Of a stretch of DNA of 64,000 nucleotides, positions 20,920-29,840 are shown piece after piece. The stretch lies in assembly GCA_963727245.1 (NCBI GenBank), contig CAVSFO010000004.1, positions 186,001 to 250,000 on the forward strand, given 5' to 3'. Position numbers and translations under genes: made by a program. The notes below the pieces were generated by a model. That model searched no databases, was not told where the DNA came from, and saw only the letters and a program-made list of their open reading frames with translations. Position 1 is the stretch's first letter; the number at the start of each line of letters is the position of its first letter. The stretch comes from JBKQVT01 sp963727245 (lineage in GTDB: Bacteria; Planctomycetota; Planctomycetia; Pirellulales; Thermoguttaceae).

Positions 20920-21519
20920 ATGGCCTTCCCCATCCAGCCCTACGACGTCCTGATGATCGCGGTGCTCTTCCTCTGCACGCTGTTCGGGGCCTGGAAGGGC
21001 ATGGCCTGGCAACTGGCGGCCTTGGCGTCGCTGGTCATCAGCGCGATCGTGGCGATGCGTTTTAGCGGTCTGATTGCCCCCTATTTTGGGGCCACGTCGC
21101 CCTGGAACCGCTGCATCGCCATGCTCTTGATTTACCTCTGCACCTCGCTGGTGATCTGGCTGCTGTTCAACCTGGTCTCCGGCTTTATCAACCGGCTGCG
21201 GCTGACGGAGTTCGACCGGCAGTTGGGGGGTGTTTTTGGGGCGCTGAAGGGGGTGCTGTGGTGCGTGGTCATCACCTTCTTCGCCGTCACCCTCTCCGAG
21301 CCGGCCCGGCAGGCCGTCCTCAGATCGCACTCCGGATACTACATTGCGGTGTTGACCCAGCGGGCGATGCCGCTTTTGCCGCCGGAGGTGCGGGCGGTCC
21401 TGGGCAAGTACATCATGGAGCTGGATCGGGAGCTGGACCCGAAACGGCCGCCACGGCCGCAGCCGAAGCAGCCGGGCCTGGAGCCGCCGCCGGCCGGCGC
21501 CGAGGGACTGCGGATCTGA
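20920..21519 (+). CDS. CvpA family membrane protein
   Basis: Small polytopic protein of 199 residues related to colicin V production protein CvpA. The ATG at 20920 gives the typical CvpA start (MAFPIQPYDVLMIAVL), followed by a WKGMAWQLA segment between the first two helices and three or four hydrophobic segments in all. The C-terminal 40 residues are soluble and proline-rich. CvpA proteins are linked to envelope homeostasis in other bacteria; the biochemical role is unknown. It lies 144 bases after dtd on the same strand. Confidence 0.85.
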   Translation: MAFPIQPYDVLMIAVLFLCTLFGAWKGMAWQLAALASLVISAIVAMRFSGLIAPYFGATSPWNRCIAMLLIYLCTSLVIWLLFNLVSGFINRLRLTEFDRQLGGVFGALKGVLWCVVITFFAVTLSEPARQAVLRSHSGYYIAVLTQRAMPLLPPEVRAVLGKYIMELDRELDPKRPPRPQPKQPGLEPPPAGAEGLRI

Positions 21520-21824
21520 GGTCTGGTCCGTCCGCAACGCCGTTCCCAGCGGACGCAGCCGCTGGGCTTTGGCGGCGAGTGGGGTCGAATCGCCGTGCGA
21601 ATTCCCCGAGGTTTGCCGGGGTTCCCACCGAACATAAGAGACATTATCGGACGTTGGAAGGGGGCCAAAATCACCGGGAAACAGCAATCGAAGAGCGGCC
21701 GGAACCGCCCTCGCAGGCAGCGTGCCACGGCTGTGTCAGGCGTGCTGAAGCTTGAATGACGTTGCCAGTCGCACGGCTGAGACAGCCGTGGCACGCGGCG
21801 CGCGAGTAGCGACGGGGATGTCCG
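21520..21824. other. 305-bp convergent intergenic region with an inverted repeat
   Basis: Contains CGTGCCACGGCTGT at 21721 and its imperfect inverted partner GACAGCCGTGGCACG at 21781-21795. Nothing else is recognised; no gene-like frame is convincing. Confidence 0.6.
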
Positions 21825-23195
21825 TCAGGATCGCCAGTAGATCAAGGCCAGGCCGGCGAGCACGCCGGCCGTCGCGACGACCCACGCCGGAACGGCCGCG
21901 ACGCAACCCCCGCAGTCGCGGCGCACGAAGCGGGAGATTCCCCGGTCACGATGGCTCAGGAGTCGATAGCCGGCATCGATTGCCAAGACCGCAAGCGATC
22001 CGACCGCCAACGAGAATGCCCCCCCAACGCCACATCCTCCCAGGGACTGCGATTGGCTAATCCAATACGCGACGCCCACGCCGAGCCCCGCCAGCAGGCT
22101 GGTCCTGGCAACTAGGTTCAACTGGCGAAGGACCAACAGTTCGGCGGCGTAGACCATGACTGCAATGCCGAGCAGCCAGGGCGGGTAGTCGTACCAATCT
22201 CGGTGGTAGGAGTGGTCGTTGCTCAAAACCCAGATTAAAACGCAGGCAACGAATAGCGCGGAGAGGAACGCGCTTGGCCGCATGGAAACCCTCTGCTCGA
22301 CGCGACGCACCCAGCGCTCGACGATGAAGCCCGTCGCGACCGTGGCCGTCAGCCAGACCACGGCGTCCGCCACGAGCGAAAGCGGGGCGAGGTATGTGTC
22401 CAAGGGGCCTACTGACCAATATGTCAGCGGCCAACCATATCCCAAAACGACACGCAGAGCCGGATACCCGGCAGCGATTTTAATTGCTAGTGCTGGCAAT
22501 TCCACAGCGACCATGCCTGTATATGCTATCAGCGAGTAGTGGAAAAACGGGCCGCCGACCGCGGCGACGGCAAGCCACGAGAGCCAGTGGATTCCGAGCC
22601 AGCGGCAACGTCTCGTGGAACTGGTCGAGCGGATGACTGTCCAGTGCGCGGCGACGACCACCAGGCCCGCGGGAATCGCGTACAAGAGCAATCGTGGAAG
22701 CAGGATCACGATGACGGCGAGGACCAACTCGGGATCGAGCCACCTCGGAGCGCAAAATTTGAGGATGCCCAGGGAACACGCGACGACCGTCATCAGCCCA
22801 AAAAGGGCGCGCAGGCTGAATTGAACGGGCCTCCCGCGCACTCGCAGCCAGTACGCCGGAATGACCGTTGCCACGACCGCCAGCAAGCCTCCGCAGAGAA
22901 CATCCAGGAATAGCAAAGTCGGTCGGAACCGAATGAGCGGGGAATCGTGAAGCGCGGACACGTAAAGCGGCCGTGGGAGGTGGAAGAACGCCCCGCGAGC
23001 CATGTAAACCAGGGGCCATCCGTAGACTCTAATTGGGCCTGCCGAGACCGGAGGACCAGGATCCCAGCCCGCGCCCGTAAAAAGGTTTATGGCAACAAAC
23101 GCGCAAGCGTAGAGCAGCCCGACCGCAACCGCGCTGGCGTATAACGACCAACGCGGAGGCCGGTACTCCGGCGGCGTTTGTGTTGGGATCGGCAT
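21825..23195 (-). CDS. Polytopic membrane protein of unknown function
   Basis: 456 residues with about ten hydrophobic segments; no catalytic motif was recognised. One segment near residue 127 (FSLRALFGLMTVVA) is of the FSLR-x-LL kind seen in many uncharacterised planctomycete membrane proteins. The ATG at 23195 gives MPIPTQTPPEYRPPRWSL, the same start as the decayed neighbour at 24032, which supports it. The two genes are a head-to-tail duplication: they share the first 90 and last 120 residues and also the DNA just upstream of the start codons. Function unknown. Confidence 0.7.
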   Translation of the reverse strand: MPIPTQTPPEYRPPRWSLYASAVAVGLLYACAFVAINLFTGAGWDPGPPVSAGPIRVYGWPLVYMARGAFFHLPRPLYVSALHDSPLIRFRPTLLFLDVLCGGLLAVVATVIPAYWLRVRGRPVQFSLRALFGLMTVVACSLGILKFCAPRWLDPELVLAVIVILLPRLLLYAIPAGLVVVAAHWTVIRSTSSTRRCRWLGIHWLSWLAVAAVGGPFFHYSLIAYTGMVAVELPALAIKIAAGYPALRVVLGYGWPLTYWSVGPLDTYLAPLSLVADAVVWLTATVATGFIVERWVRRVEQRVSMRPSAFLSALFVACVLIWVLSNDHSYHRDWYDYPPWLLGIAVMVYAAELLVLRQLNLVARTSLLAGLGVGVAYWISQSQSLGGCGVGGAFSLAVGSLAVLAIDAGYRLLSHRDRGISRFVRRDCGGCVAAVPAWVVATAGVLAGLALIYWRS

Positions 23196-23296
23196 GTGTG
23201 GCGAAAGGCGCGTGCCCGGACTGGCCTGTGTACCCGCTATGCGATCCTAATCGATTCGCCAGCGTGGATCAACCCGGGTGCCCACCGACTCGCCCA

Positions 23297-24032
23297 TCAG
23301 GATCGCCAGTAGACCAGTGCCAAGCCCGCGAGGACGCCGGCAATCGCGACGATCCACATCGGGGCGGCCGCGACGCAGCCCCCGCAGTCGCGGCGCACGA
23401 GGCGCCGGACGCCCTGGTCGGAATGGCTCAGGAGTCGATAGCCGGCATCGACCACCGCGGCCGCGAGCGATCCGGCCACCAGGGATAGTGGATGCCATAG
23501 ACCGAGCCAAAGTGGGATGCCGACACAGAGCCCCACCAGCAGGCTGATCTTGCCAACCGGGTTCAGGTGACCAACGATCGCGTCGGCGGCGTAAACCGTA
23601 CCGACAATGCCGAGCAACCAGGACCGGTAGTCGTACCAGTCTGGGCGAAGCGGGGGGCCGTCCTCGTAAACGCAGACCTCCGCAGAGAACATCCACGAGG
23701 AGCAAAGGCGGCCGAAATCGCAGAAGCGGGAGATCGTCGGGCGGCCAGCGCTCGCCGAGGACGCCAAAAGGACCGGGAACGCCCCATTGAACGCGGCCGT
23801 CAACGAGACTCAGCGGTGTCCGAGGGAGGCCTCGGACCATGTAAACCAGGGGCCATCCGTAGTTCTGCTCCGGGCATGCCCGGAACGGAGGACCAGGATC
23901 CCAGCCCCCATCCGGAAAAACGTTCAATGCAACAAATGCGCAAGCATAGAGCATCGCGACCGCAACCGCGCTGGCGTATAACGACCAACGCGGAGGCCGG
24001 TACTCCGGCGATGCTTGTGTCGGAATCGGCAT
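23297..24032 (-). pseudogene. Internally deleted, frameshifted tandem copy of the adjacent membrane gene
   Basis: The first part (24032 to about 23690) matches the N-terminus of the gene at 23195 up to DVLCGG. It then jumps directly to the region RPDWYDY, which lies some 250 residues later in the intact copy, in a different frame, and finishes with the same C-terminus (GVLAGLALVYWRS). About 0.65 kb of the parent is missing, along with a one-base shift. Neither frame gives a full membrane protein, so the copy is very probably non-functional. Confidence 0.85.
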
Positions 24033-24125
24033 GTGTGGAAACGGCGCGCGCCGGACTGGCCTGTCTGCCCGCTACTGGATCTTAGCCGTTTCGCCAGCGC
24101 CGTTCAACCCGCGCGGCACGGCCGC

Positions 24126-25199
24126 CTATTGCGGCTTCGCCATCGCCACTTGCTGGCGGTGGTGCGGGCCGACGGCGGCGTGGCCGTTGCCGGAATCGGC
24201 GAACACTTGCTCGGTGGCGCCGTTTTCCAGATACTGGCCCATGCGGCGGAACTTCTGGTAGCGGGCCTGGAGCAACTCGTCGACGCTCTGGCCCAGCAGC
24301 TCCCGCAGGCAATTGCGGAGATAGATCTTCATCCGGCCGGCCATGAGGTGATGGTCGCGATGGGCGCCGCCCAGCGGCTCGCGGATGACGTCGTCGATGA
24401 CGCCGAGCTTGAGGAGGTCCTTGGAGGTCAGCTTCAAGGCATGGGCCGCCTGTTCCTTGAAGGTGTGGCTCTTCCAGAGGATGCCCGCGCAGCCCTCGGG
24501 GCTGATCACGGAATAGTAGGCGTGTTCGAGCATCGAGACCCGATCGCCCACGCCGATGCCCAGGGCGCCGCCGCTGCCGCCTTCGCCGATCACCAGGCAG
24601 ATGATGGGGGTCGGCAGGCGGGACATCTCGAACATCGAGTTGGCAATGACTTGGGCCTGGCCGCGCTCCTCGGCGCCGATGCCGGGATAGGCCCCGGGGG
24701 TGTCGATCAGGCAGATGACCGGCATGTGGAACTTGGCGGCCAGGTGCATCTTGGCCAGCGCCTTGCGATAGCCCTCCGGATGCGCACAACCGAAGTAACA
24801 GGCGCTGCGTTCCTTGAGGGTGCGGCCTTTCTGATGGCCGACGACCATCACCCGCTGGGCGTCGAGCTTGGCCCAGCCGGTGCGGATCGCCCGGTCGTCG
24901 CCGAAGAACTTGTCGCCGTGCAGCTCGACGAACTCGTCGAAGACCAGCTCGAGGTAGTCGGTGGTCATGGGCCGCTCGGGGTGCCGGGCGACCTCGACCG
25001 TCTCCCAGGGCTTCAGTTGGCTGTAAATCCGTTTCTTCAGGTCGGTCAATTCGCGGCGGAGCCGGCGGATCTCGTTGCGGACCTCGATGGTCTGCGGCAC
25101 GACGGCTTCGAGCTTCGCCAGCCGGGCTTCCAACTCGTAAATCGGACGCTCGAACGACAAGCGATGGTGATTTTCAGCCATGGGCGAGCTTTGATCCAT
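24126..25199 (-). CDS. accA: Acetyl-CoA carboxylase carboxyltransferase subunit alpha
   Basis: Carries out the carboxyl transfer from biotin to acetyl-CoA, the committed step of fatty acid synthesis, together with AccD. The 357-residue protein begins with the helical FERPIYELEARLAKLE region and has the crotonase-fold core with LIDTPGAYPGIGAEERGQ and IGEGGSGGALGI, which form oxyanion-hole glycines. The C-terminal 35 residues are longer than in E. coli (319 residues). A second ATG seven codons in (25181) is equally possible as the start. It is a stand-alone minus-strand gene, upstream of the decayed membrane copy. Confidence 0.96.
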   Translation of the reverse strand: MDQSSPMAENHHRLSFERPIYELEARLAKLEAVVPQTIEVRNEIRRLRRELTDLKKRIYSQLKPWETVEVARHPERPMTTDYLELVFDEFVELHGDKFFGDDRAIRTGWAKLDAQRVMVVGHQKGRTLKERSACYFGCAHPEGYRKALAKMHLAAKFHMPVICLIDTPGAYPGIGAEERGQAQVIANSMFEMSRLPTPIICLVIGEGGSGGALGIGVGDRVSMLEHAYYSVISPEGCAGILWKSHTFKEQAAHALKLTSKDLLKLGVIDDVIREPLGGAHRDHHLMAGRMKIYLRNCLRELLGQSVDELLQARYQKFRRMGQYLENGATEQVFADSGNGHAAVGPHHRQQVAMAKPQ

Positions 25200-25277
25200 A
25201 GGTGGCGGAAGGCGGCAACTCGCTAGTGGGTCGCTTCTACTTAATCGTCGGCTTTACGCGTGGCAATCTGGTAATAA

Positions 25278-26147
25278 TTATCCGGCCGTCGCAGTGGGCG
25301 GGCGAGGGATGATGCTGAATACCCTGCATTGGTGGAATTCCTCCAAAAACTCCCCCATCGAGGAGGGGCGTCCTGCCGGCTCCTTCGCCAAAGTCCGCCG
25401 CACGAGGTTGGCAAAATCCAGGGTCACGTTGCGGTTTATCGTGTCCAGCGACGGCGGCAATGACTTCAGGTGCTTGTTGAGCAATTCGTTGGAACTATTC
25501 CCCGTAAAGGGGGGTTTGCCCGCTACCAGTTCGTGGATCGTGCAGCCAAAGCTGTAGATGTCGGCCCGCTGGTCCAGCGCCGCACCGCGAATTTGCTCCG
25601 GCGATATGTAGCTCCGCGTCCCCTGCACTTTCGATCTCCGTGTGAGCAGTTTCAAAAGACCCCCGCGAATCCGCAGCGCCAGGGCCAAATCGATCAGTTT
25701 CACTTCTCCCTGCTCGCCGACGAGGAAATTGTCCGGCTTGATGTCGCGGTGGACATAACCTCGCTCGTGAAAGTAACCGAGTCCTGTGGCGGCGTTGTCA
25801 ATGATTTTCGGGATCAAATAGGCGGTCCTCTCTGCACCCTGCAACAGCCGCTGTTTCATGTTCGGCATCGGGCACCATTCCATCGTCAGGTACGGGATCC
25901 CCCTTTCCATGTTAAACGCGTAGACTTCCACAATCTGCGGGTGCACCACCTTGCGTGCGACGGCATATTCCCGCCGCAAACCCTGGATCAGCACCGTGTC
26001 CTTCGCAAATTCCTCGCGAATCGCCTTGACCGCGACCAGCCGCTGCTTGCCATCATCGCTAGCTTGCCAAATCTGGCAAGTGCGGCTGCCGTGGACAACG
26101 TTCAACAATCGGTATCCGCCCAGGTATCCTGGGACTTCTCGCGCCAC
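25278..26147 (-). CDS. Serine/threonine protein kinase-like protein with DLA in place of DFG
   Basis: Cytoplasmic kinase-fold protein without visible membrane or sensor domain. Starting at the GTG at 26147 (MAREVPGYLGGYRLL), it has the ATP-site lysine in VAVKAI, the catalytic loop HRDIKPDN, then LIDLALAL where DFG should be, and an activation segment GTRSYISPEQIRG followed by ADIYSFG. The glycine loop is also degenerate (VVHGSRTCQIW). I recall related planctomycete kinases with DFA here, so this may be a family trait. The metal-binding Asp is kept, so activity is possible. A frame extension to a TTG at 26246 exists but adds no domain-like sequence. Confidence 0.88.
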   Translation of the reverse strand: MAREVPGYLGGYRLLNVVHGSRTCQIWQASDDGKQRLVAVKAIREEFAKDTVLIQGLRREYAVARKVVHPQIVEVYAFNMERGIPYLTMEWCPMPNMKQRLLQGAERTAYLIPKIIDNAATGLGYFHERGYVHRDIKPDNFLVGEQGEVKLIDLALALRIRGGLLKLLTRRSKVQGTRSYISPEQIRGAALDQRADIYSFGCTIHELVAGKPPFTGNSSNELLNKHLKSLPPSLDTINRNVTLDFANLVRRTLAKEPAGRPSSMGEFLEEFHQCRVFSIIPRPPTATAG

Positions 26148-26350
26148 GGCAACCCCAATCGCTGATCGCGTAATCCGATTTCCCGCTGCGTTCCAGTTTA
26201 CAAACGGACGGTCGCTTCGGCAATGGTGCTTCAAACCTTCTGCCAACTTTTTTCTTTACTATACCCTGCTAAACGAGTGGGTTCATATATTACATTATGG
26301 TGGTTTCACTGCCTGCCCAAGACCCCACGGACGGCCGGATTTGCCCGCCC

Positions 26351-26441
26351 GAGCCGGGGGCGTCAGCCCCCGGATAACCCCACGCTTCTGTGCCCCCTGG
26401 GGCGAACGCATAGATATCCGGGGGCTGACGCCCCCGGCTCG
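26351..26441. repeat. Inverted pair of R3-family palindromes
   Basis: Two 27-base copies (26351-26377 and 26415-26441) lie in opposite orientation. The minus-strand GT4 gene reads through the distal copy in the same frame as in dtd and rodA, but the stops are TCA and TAT there. It ends at a TGA inside the second copy. Confidence 0.87.
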
Positions 26442-27652
26442 CCCGGCGTCCCCGGCTCGGCGCACCCCACCACGTCCGCTGTCACGGGCGGGACGACTTG
26501 GCCAGCAACCGCGCAGTAGAGCGCCCGAACCTGTGCCGTCATGTGCTCGTGCCGAAAGACAGCGGCGAAACGCCGCTGCCCCTCAGCGCCCAGGCGGGCC
26601 CGCAGGCCGGGGTCGCCCAGCAGACGATCGAGCACCGTGACCAGCCCGCCTACGTCCTCTGGGGGGACTAAAAAGCCGGTCTGGTCGTCGAGGACCACTT
26701 CCCGGGCGCCGTCGATATCGAAACTGACGACCGGCTTGCCGGCGATCAGGGCTTGCGGCAGGGCGCGGGCCAGCCCTTCGCGGAGGCTGGCATGAACCAC
26801 GATGTCCATGGCGGCGATAAATTGGGGAATCTGCTCGGGCGGCACCAGACCGGCGAACTGGAAGCGATCGGTCAGCCCGGCCGCGGCAATTTGCCGCACC
26901 AGCGCGTCCCGCAGCAATCCGTCGCCGACCAGCAGGAATCGGGCCCGGGGGTGGAGGCGAACCAGTTGCTCGGCGGCCCGAATCACATACTCGTGGCCCT
27001 TGAGATGGAACAGGCGGGCGATCTTACCGATGACGACGTCTTCGGGCGGCGTAGCCCAGTTGGCGGCGCATCTGGTCGCGGTGGCGGGCGGAGTCCAGCA
27101 GGGGCTCGACCTCCATGCCGCTGGGGATGGTTATGAACTTCTCCCGCGGCGCCACGCCGGCGGCCACCATCAGGTCGGTCATGGCGTCGGCGACGCTGAC
27201 CAGGGCGTGGCAGCGCGGGCGGCCCAGCGCTCGCACGCCCGAAAGAAGGCCCGGGCCACCCTGCCCTGGTAAGGATGAAACGGCGCGCCGTGTACGGTGT
27301 GGACGATGGCCGGCGTGCGGAGGCTCCAGGCCGCGGCCCGGCCGAGGATGCCGCCCTTGGCGCTATGGGTATGAACGACGTCGGGATGGAAATCGCGCAG
27401 CAGCCGCTTCAGTCGCCGATAACTCACCAAGTCGCGCCAGGGGTGGATGGGCCGCCGCAGGTCGTCGATCAAGGCCAGCGGGACCCCCCCTGCCCTGGCC
27501 CGTTCCAGCAGGCTGCCCTCCGGACCTTGCGGCGGCCCGGTGATGAGCAGCACCTCGTCACCGTAGTGCTTACGGAGGTCCTCGCAGCAGAGCACGACGT
27601 TCTCCTGCGCGCCGCCGAGGATCAGCCGGGTAATGACGTGGGCGATGCGCAT
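26363..27652 (-). CDS. GT4-family glycosyltransferase, frame breaks near 27218 and 27040
   Basis: Retaining GT-B-fold glycosyltransferase, cytoplasmic, using a nucleotide sugar. The N-terminal half reads MRIAHVITRLILGGAQEN, with the GGAQ loop typical of the family, then HTHSAKGGILGR. A middle piece with FITIPSGMEV follows after a frame change near 27218. The C-terminal half, after a second change near 27040, has KIARLFHLKGHEYVIRA, FAGLVPPEQIPQF and the donor-site EGLARALPQALIAGKPVV. All three pieces are collinear with one GT4 enzyme of about 380 residues. The last 30 codons run into repeat DNA. The acceptor is unknown, and it lies away from the polysaccharide cluster, next to truA. Confidence 0.85.
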
Positions 27653-27673
27653 GGGAGGGAATCCTGGGCACGA

Positions 27674-28504
27674 TCAATAGGTTACCTGGACCAACAGCAG
27701 CCCTTGCGGCGGCGCCGTGGGGCCGGCCAGCCGGCGGTCGGTCGCCTGCAAGACCGCGGCGGGCCAGTCCTCGGGCCGGGCGGCCCGGCCCACTTCCACC
27801 AGCGTTCCCACCAGGGCGCGGACCATGTTGTAGAGGAAGCCGTCGGCCTCGATCTCGACGACCACTAGGTCGGCCCCCCCTGCCCCGCCCTGCCCGATGC
27901 CGGCGAGGTCAAAGGGGACAGTCCCATTTTTGTGGCCTCCTGCCAAAAAAATCGGGACAGTCCCCCTGCCCCGCTCGACGCTCAAATGAAAAATCGTGCG
28001 GATGCTGTCGACCCGCGGTGCGCCGGTGGACTCGAAGCTGCTGAAATCGTGCGTGCCAACCAAGGTGGCCGCGGCCCGCTGCATGGCGTCGGCGTCGAGC
28101 CGGCCGTGGACGTAATGCCAGCAGTAGCGGCGGCGAAAAACGTCGCGGACCGGGCCGTCGTGGATGACGTAGCGGTAACGTTTCCGCTGCACGTCGCGGA
28201 TGGGATGGAAGTCCGCCGGCATTTCCTCCACCTGGAGCACGGCCACGTCGTGGGGCAATTCGGCGTTCAGGGCCCGCCGCAGGACGTCGGCGGCCAAGGG
28301 GCTCTCGGTGTGAAAGGAGGCCACCTGGCCCAGGGCGTGGACCCCGGCGTCGGTGCGGCCGCTGGCCAGCGAGTCGGCCGGCTGGCCGGTGATCTTCTCG
28401 ATGGCCGCGTCCAGCGTTCCTTGCACGGTGGTCCGTCCCGGCTGGACTTGCCAACCGGCATAGGCCGTGCCGTCATAGGCCAGGGTCAGCTTAATGCAGC
28501 GCAT
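27674..28504 (-). CDS. truA: tRNA pseudouridine(38-40) synthase TruA with repeat-derived insertion
   Basis: Isomerises U38-U40 in the anticodon arm of tRNAs. The 276-residue protein has the catalytic aspartate D52 in ASGRTDAGVHALGQ and the late motif EIEADGFLYNMVR near 217-229. Between RTIFHLSVERG and LVVVEIEA lie about 33 extra residues compared with ordinary TruA. Residues 180-197 are encoded by a GGGACAGTCCC palindrome (27914-27965) that also occurs between genes elsewhere in the window. Residues about 202-211 come from a G-rich repeat string. Both keep the frame open. The gene overlaps the end of asd by 19 bases, so the two are probably co-translated. The insertion lies in a loop between strands and might be tolerated; this is inference. 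Confidence 0.93.
   Translation of the reverse strand: MRCIKLTLAYDGTAYAGWQVQPGRTTVQGTLDAAIEKITGQPADSLASGRTDAGVHALGQVASFHTESPLAADVLRRALNAELPHDVAVLQVEEMPADFHPIRDVQRKRYRYVIHDGPVRDVFRRRYCWHYVHGRLDADAMQRAAATLVGTHDFSSFESTGAPRVDSIRTIFHLSVERGRGTVPIFLAGGHKNGTVPFDLAGIGQGGAGGADLVVVEIEADGFLYNMVRALVGTLVEVGRAARPEDWPAAVLQATDRRLAGPTAPPQGLLLVQVTY
27914..27965. repeat. GGGACTGTCCC-family palindrome inside truA (copy 2)
   Basis: The ends are GGGGACAGTCCCATTTTT and ATCGGGACAGTCCCC, in inverse orientation to the copy at 17693. It is in frame within truA without a stop. Confidence 0.88.
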
Positions 28505-29505
28505 TTCGTCGCCACCAGCAGCTCGGCGATCTGCACGGCGTTGGTGGCCGCGCCTTTGCGGAGGTTGTCGCTGACGCACCAGAACGCCAGGCCGTTGGGG
28601 CTGGACAGGTCCTCGCGAATCCGGCCGATGAACGTCTCGTTGCGGCCGTCGCAGTGGATGGGCATGGGGTACGACTTCTTCTCCAGGTCGTCGAGCACCA
28701 CCAACCCCGGCGTGGCGGCAAACAGCCGCCGGGCCTCGTCCACGCCGATCTTCCGCGCGGTCTCCACGAGGATGCTCTCGCTGTGGCAGTTGCTCACCGG
28801 CACGCGCACGCAGGTCGGGCAGACCAGGATCGAATCGTCGCCCAGGATCTTCCGCGTCTCGCGGACCATCTTCATCTCTTCGGACGTGTAACCCTGCTGC
28901 TTGGGCGAGCCGATCTGGGGAATGCAGTTGAAGGCGATCCGGTAGGGAAACGCCTCGCATTGGTGCTCCTGGCCCGCCAGCAGCGCGCGGGTGCCCAAGT
29001 CCAGGTCGCGGCTGCCGGCCAGGCCCGCCCCGCTGGTGGCCTGATAGGTGCTCACCACCACGCGGACAGCGCGGCCGGCATCGTGCAAGGGCTTCAGCGA
29101 TTGCACCAGTTGCGTCGTCGAACAGTTCGGACTGGCGATGATTCCCTGGTGGCGGCCGGCGGCCTGGGGGTTGACCTCCGGAATGACCAGCGGCACTTTC
29201 GGGTCCATGCGCCAATAGCCGCTCTCATCGATCACCAGGCAGCCGCGGCGCACGGCGTCGGGGATAAAATCCCGCGCCACCTCGTCCGGCGTGCTGCTGA
29301 TGGCCAACTGGACGCCGTCGAAGACCTCCGGCCGCAATTCCTCGATCGTGTAGGGACGGCCGGCAAAGTTGAGCTGCCGGCCGGCCGAACGCCGCGACGC
29401 CAGAAACTTGATCGTCCGGAAGGGGAACTTGCGCGACTCGAGAAGTTCGCAAATGATCCTTCCCACGGCGCCGGTGGCGCCCACGACGGCAACGGACTCG
29501 AACAC
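28486..29505 (-). CDS. asd: Aspartate-semialdehyde dehydrogenase
   Basis: Reduces aspartyl phosphate to aspartate semialdehyde with NADPH, the branch point to lysine/diaminopimelate, threonine and methionine. The 339-residue protein has the GATGAVG nucleotide motif at residues 9-15, the catalytic cysteine C128 in SPNCSTTQ, and a RVPVSNCHSE segment containing the substrate-binding region. Length and motifs fit the bacterial Asd family. The ATG at 29505 starts the domain exactly. It overlaps truA by 19 bases downstream. Diaminopimelate supply is consistent with a peptidoglycan wall, matching the RodA/FtsW gene at 31169. Confidence 0.96.
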   Translation of the reverse strand: MFESVAVVGATGAVGRIICELLESRKFPFRTIKFLASRRSAGRQLNFAGRPYTIEELRPEVFDGVQLAISSTPDEVARDFIPDAVRRGCLVIDESGYWRMDPKVPLVIPEVNPQAAGRHQGIIASPNCSTTQLVQSLKPLHDAGRAVRVVVSTYQATSGAGLAGSRDLDLGTRALLAGQEHQCEAFPYRIAFNCIPQIGSPKQQGYTSEEMKMVRETRKILGDDSILVCPTCVRVPVSNCHSESILVETARKIGVDEARRLFAATPGLVVLDDLEKKSYPMPIHCDGRNETFIGRIREDLSSPNGLAFWCVSDNLRKGAATNAVQIAELLVATKCAALS

Positions 29506-29840
29506 CAGTCTTATCTCCCGGAATGTCGGCTCTTACGGGCGCCGCTCCAACGGACGGGCCAATCCCAGATTATGACACCATCGGGGCGAAATCGCAACCG
29601 CCGATGCCCGGGCGGCAGCTTGCCCGCGCGGAGGGGCAAAGGTATCCGAGGGCTCACGCCCCCGGCTCGTTGGTATTATTCGCCCGCACGCACGGGCAAA
29701 AGCAAAACGACCCCCGCGCCCGGCGAGCCGGAGGCGGGGGTCTGTTGGTCGGTACGATTCCGGATCGGTCGGGAATTCTCCCAATTTTCACTCGCCGGGC
29801 GGGCGTCCGCCTCTCTGAGGGGGACAGCCCCGGGCAACGG
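29506..29840. other. 335-bp intergenic region with one R3 half-element
   Basis: Contains an imperfect R3-type palindrome at 29642-29668 (TATCCGAGGGCTCACGCCCC, then CGGCTCG). No gene is visible. It lies upstream of asd and downstream of the Cys-rich protein gene. Confidence 0.6.

Noticed and set aside
27674..29215. Long open frame covering truA and antisense-like sequence of asd
   Set aside because: Only the part from 28504 downstream has TruA motifs; the upstream part is an out-of-frame shadow of asd.
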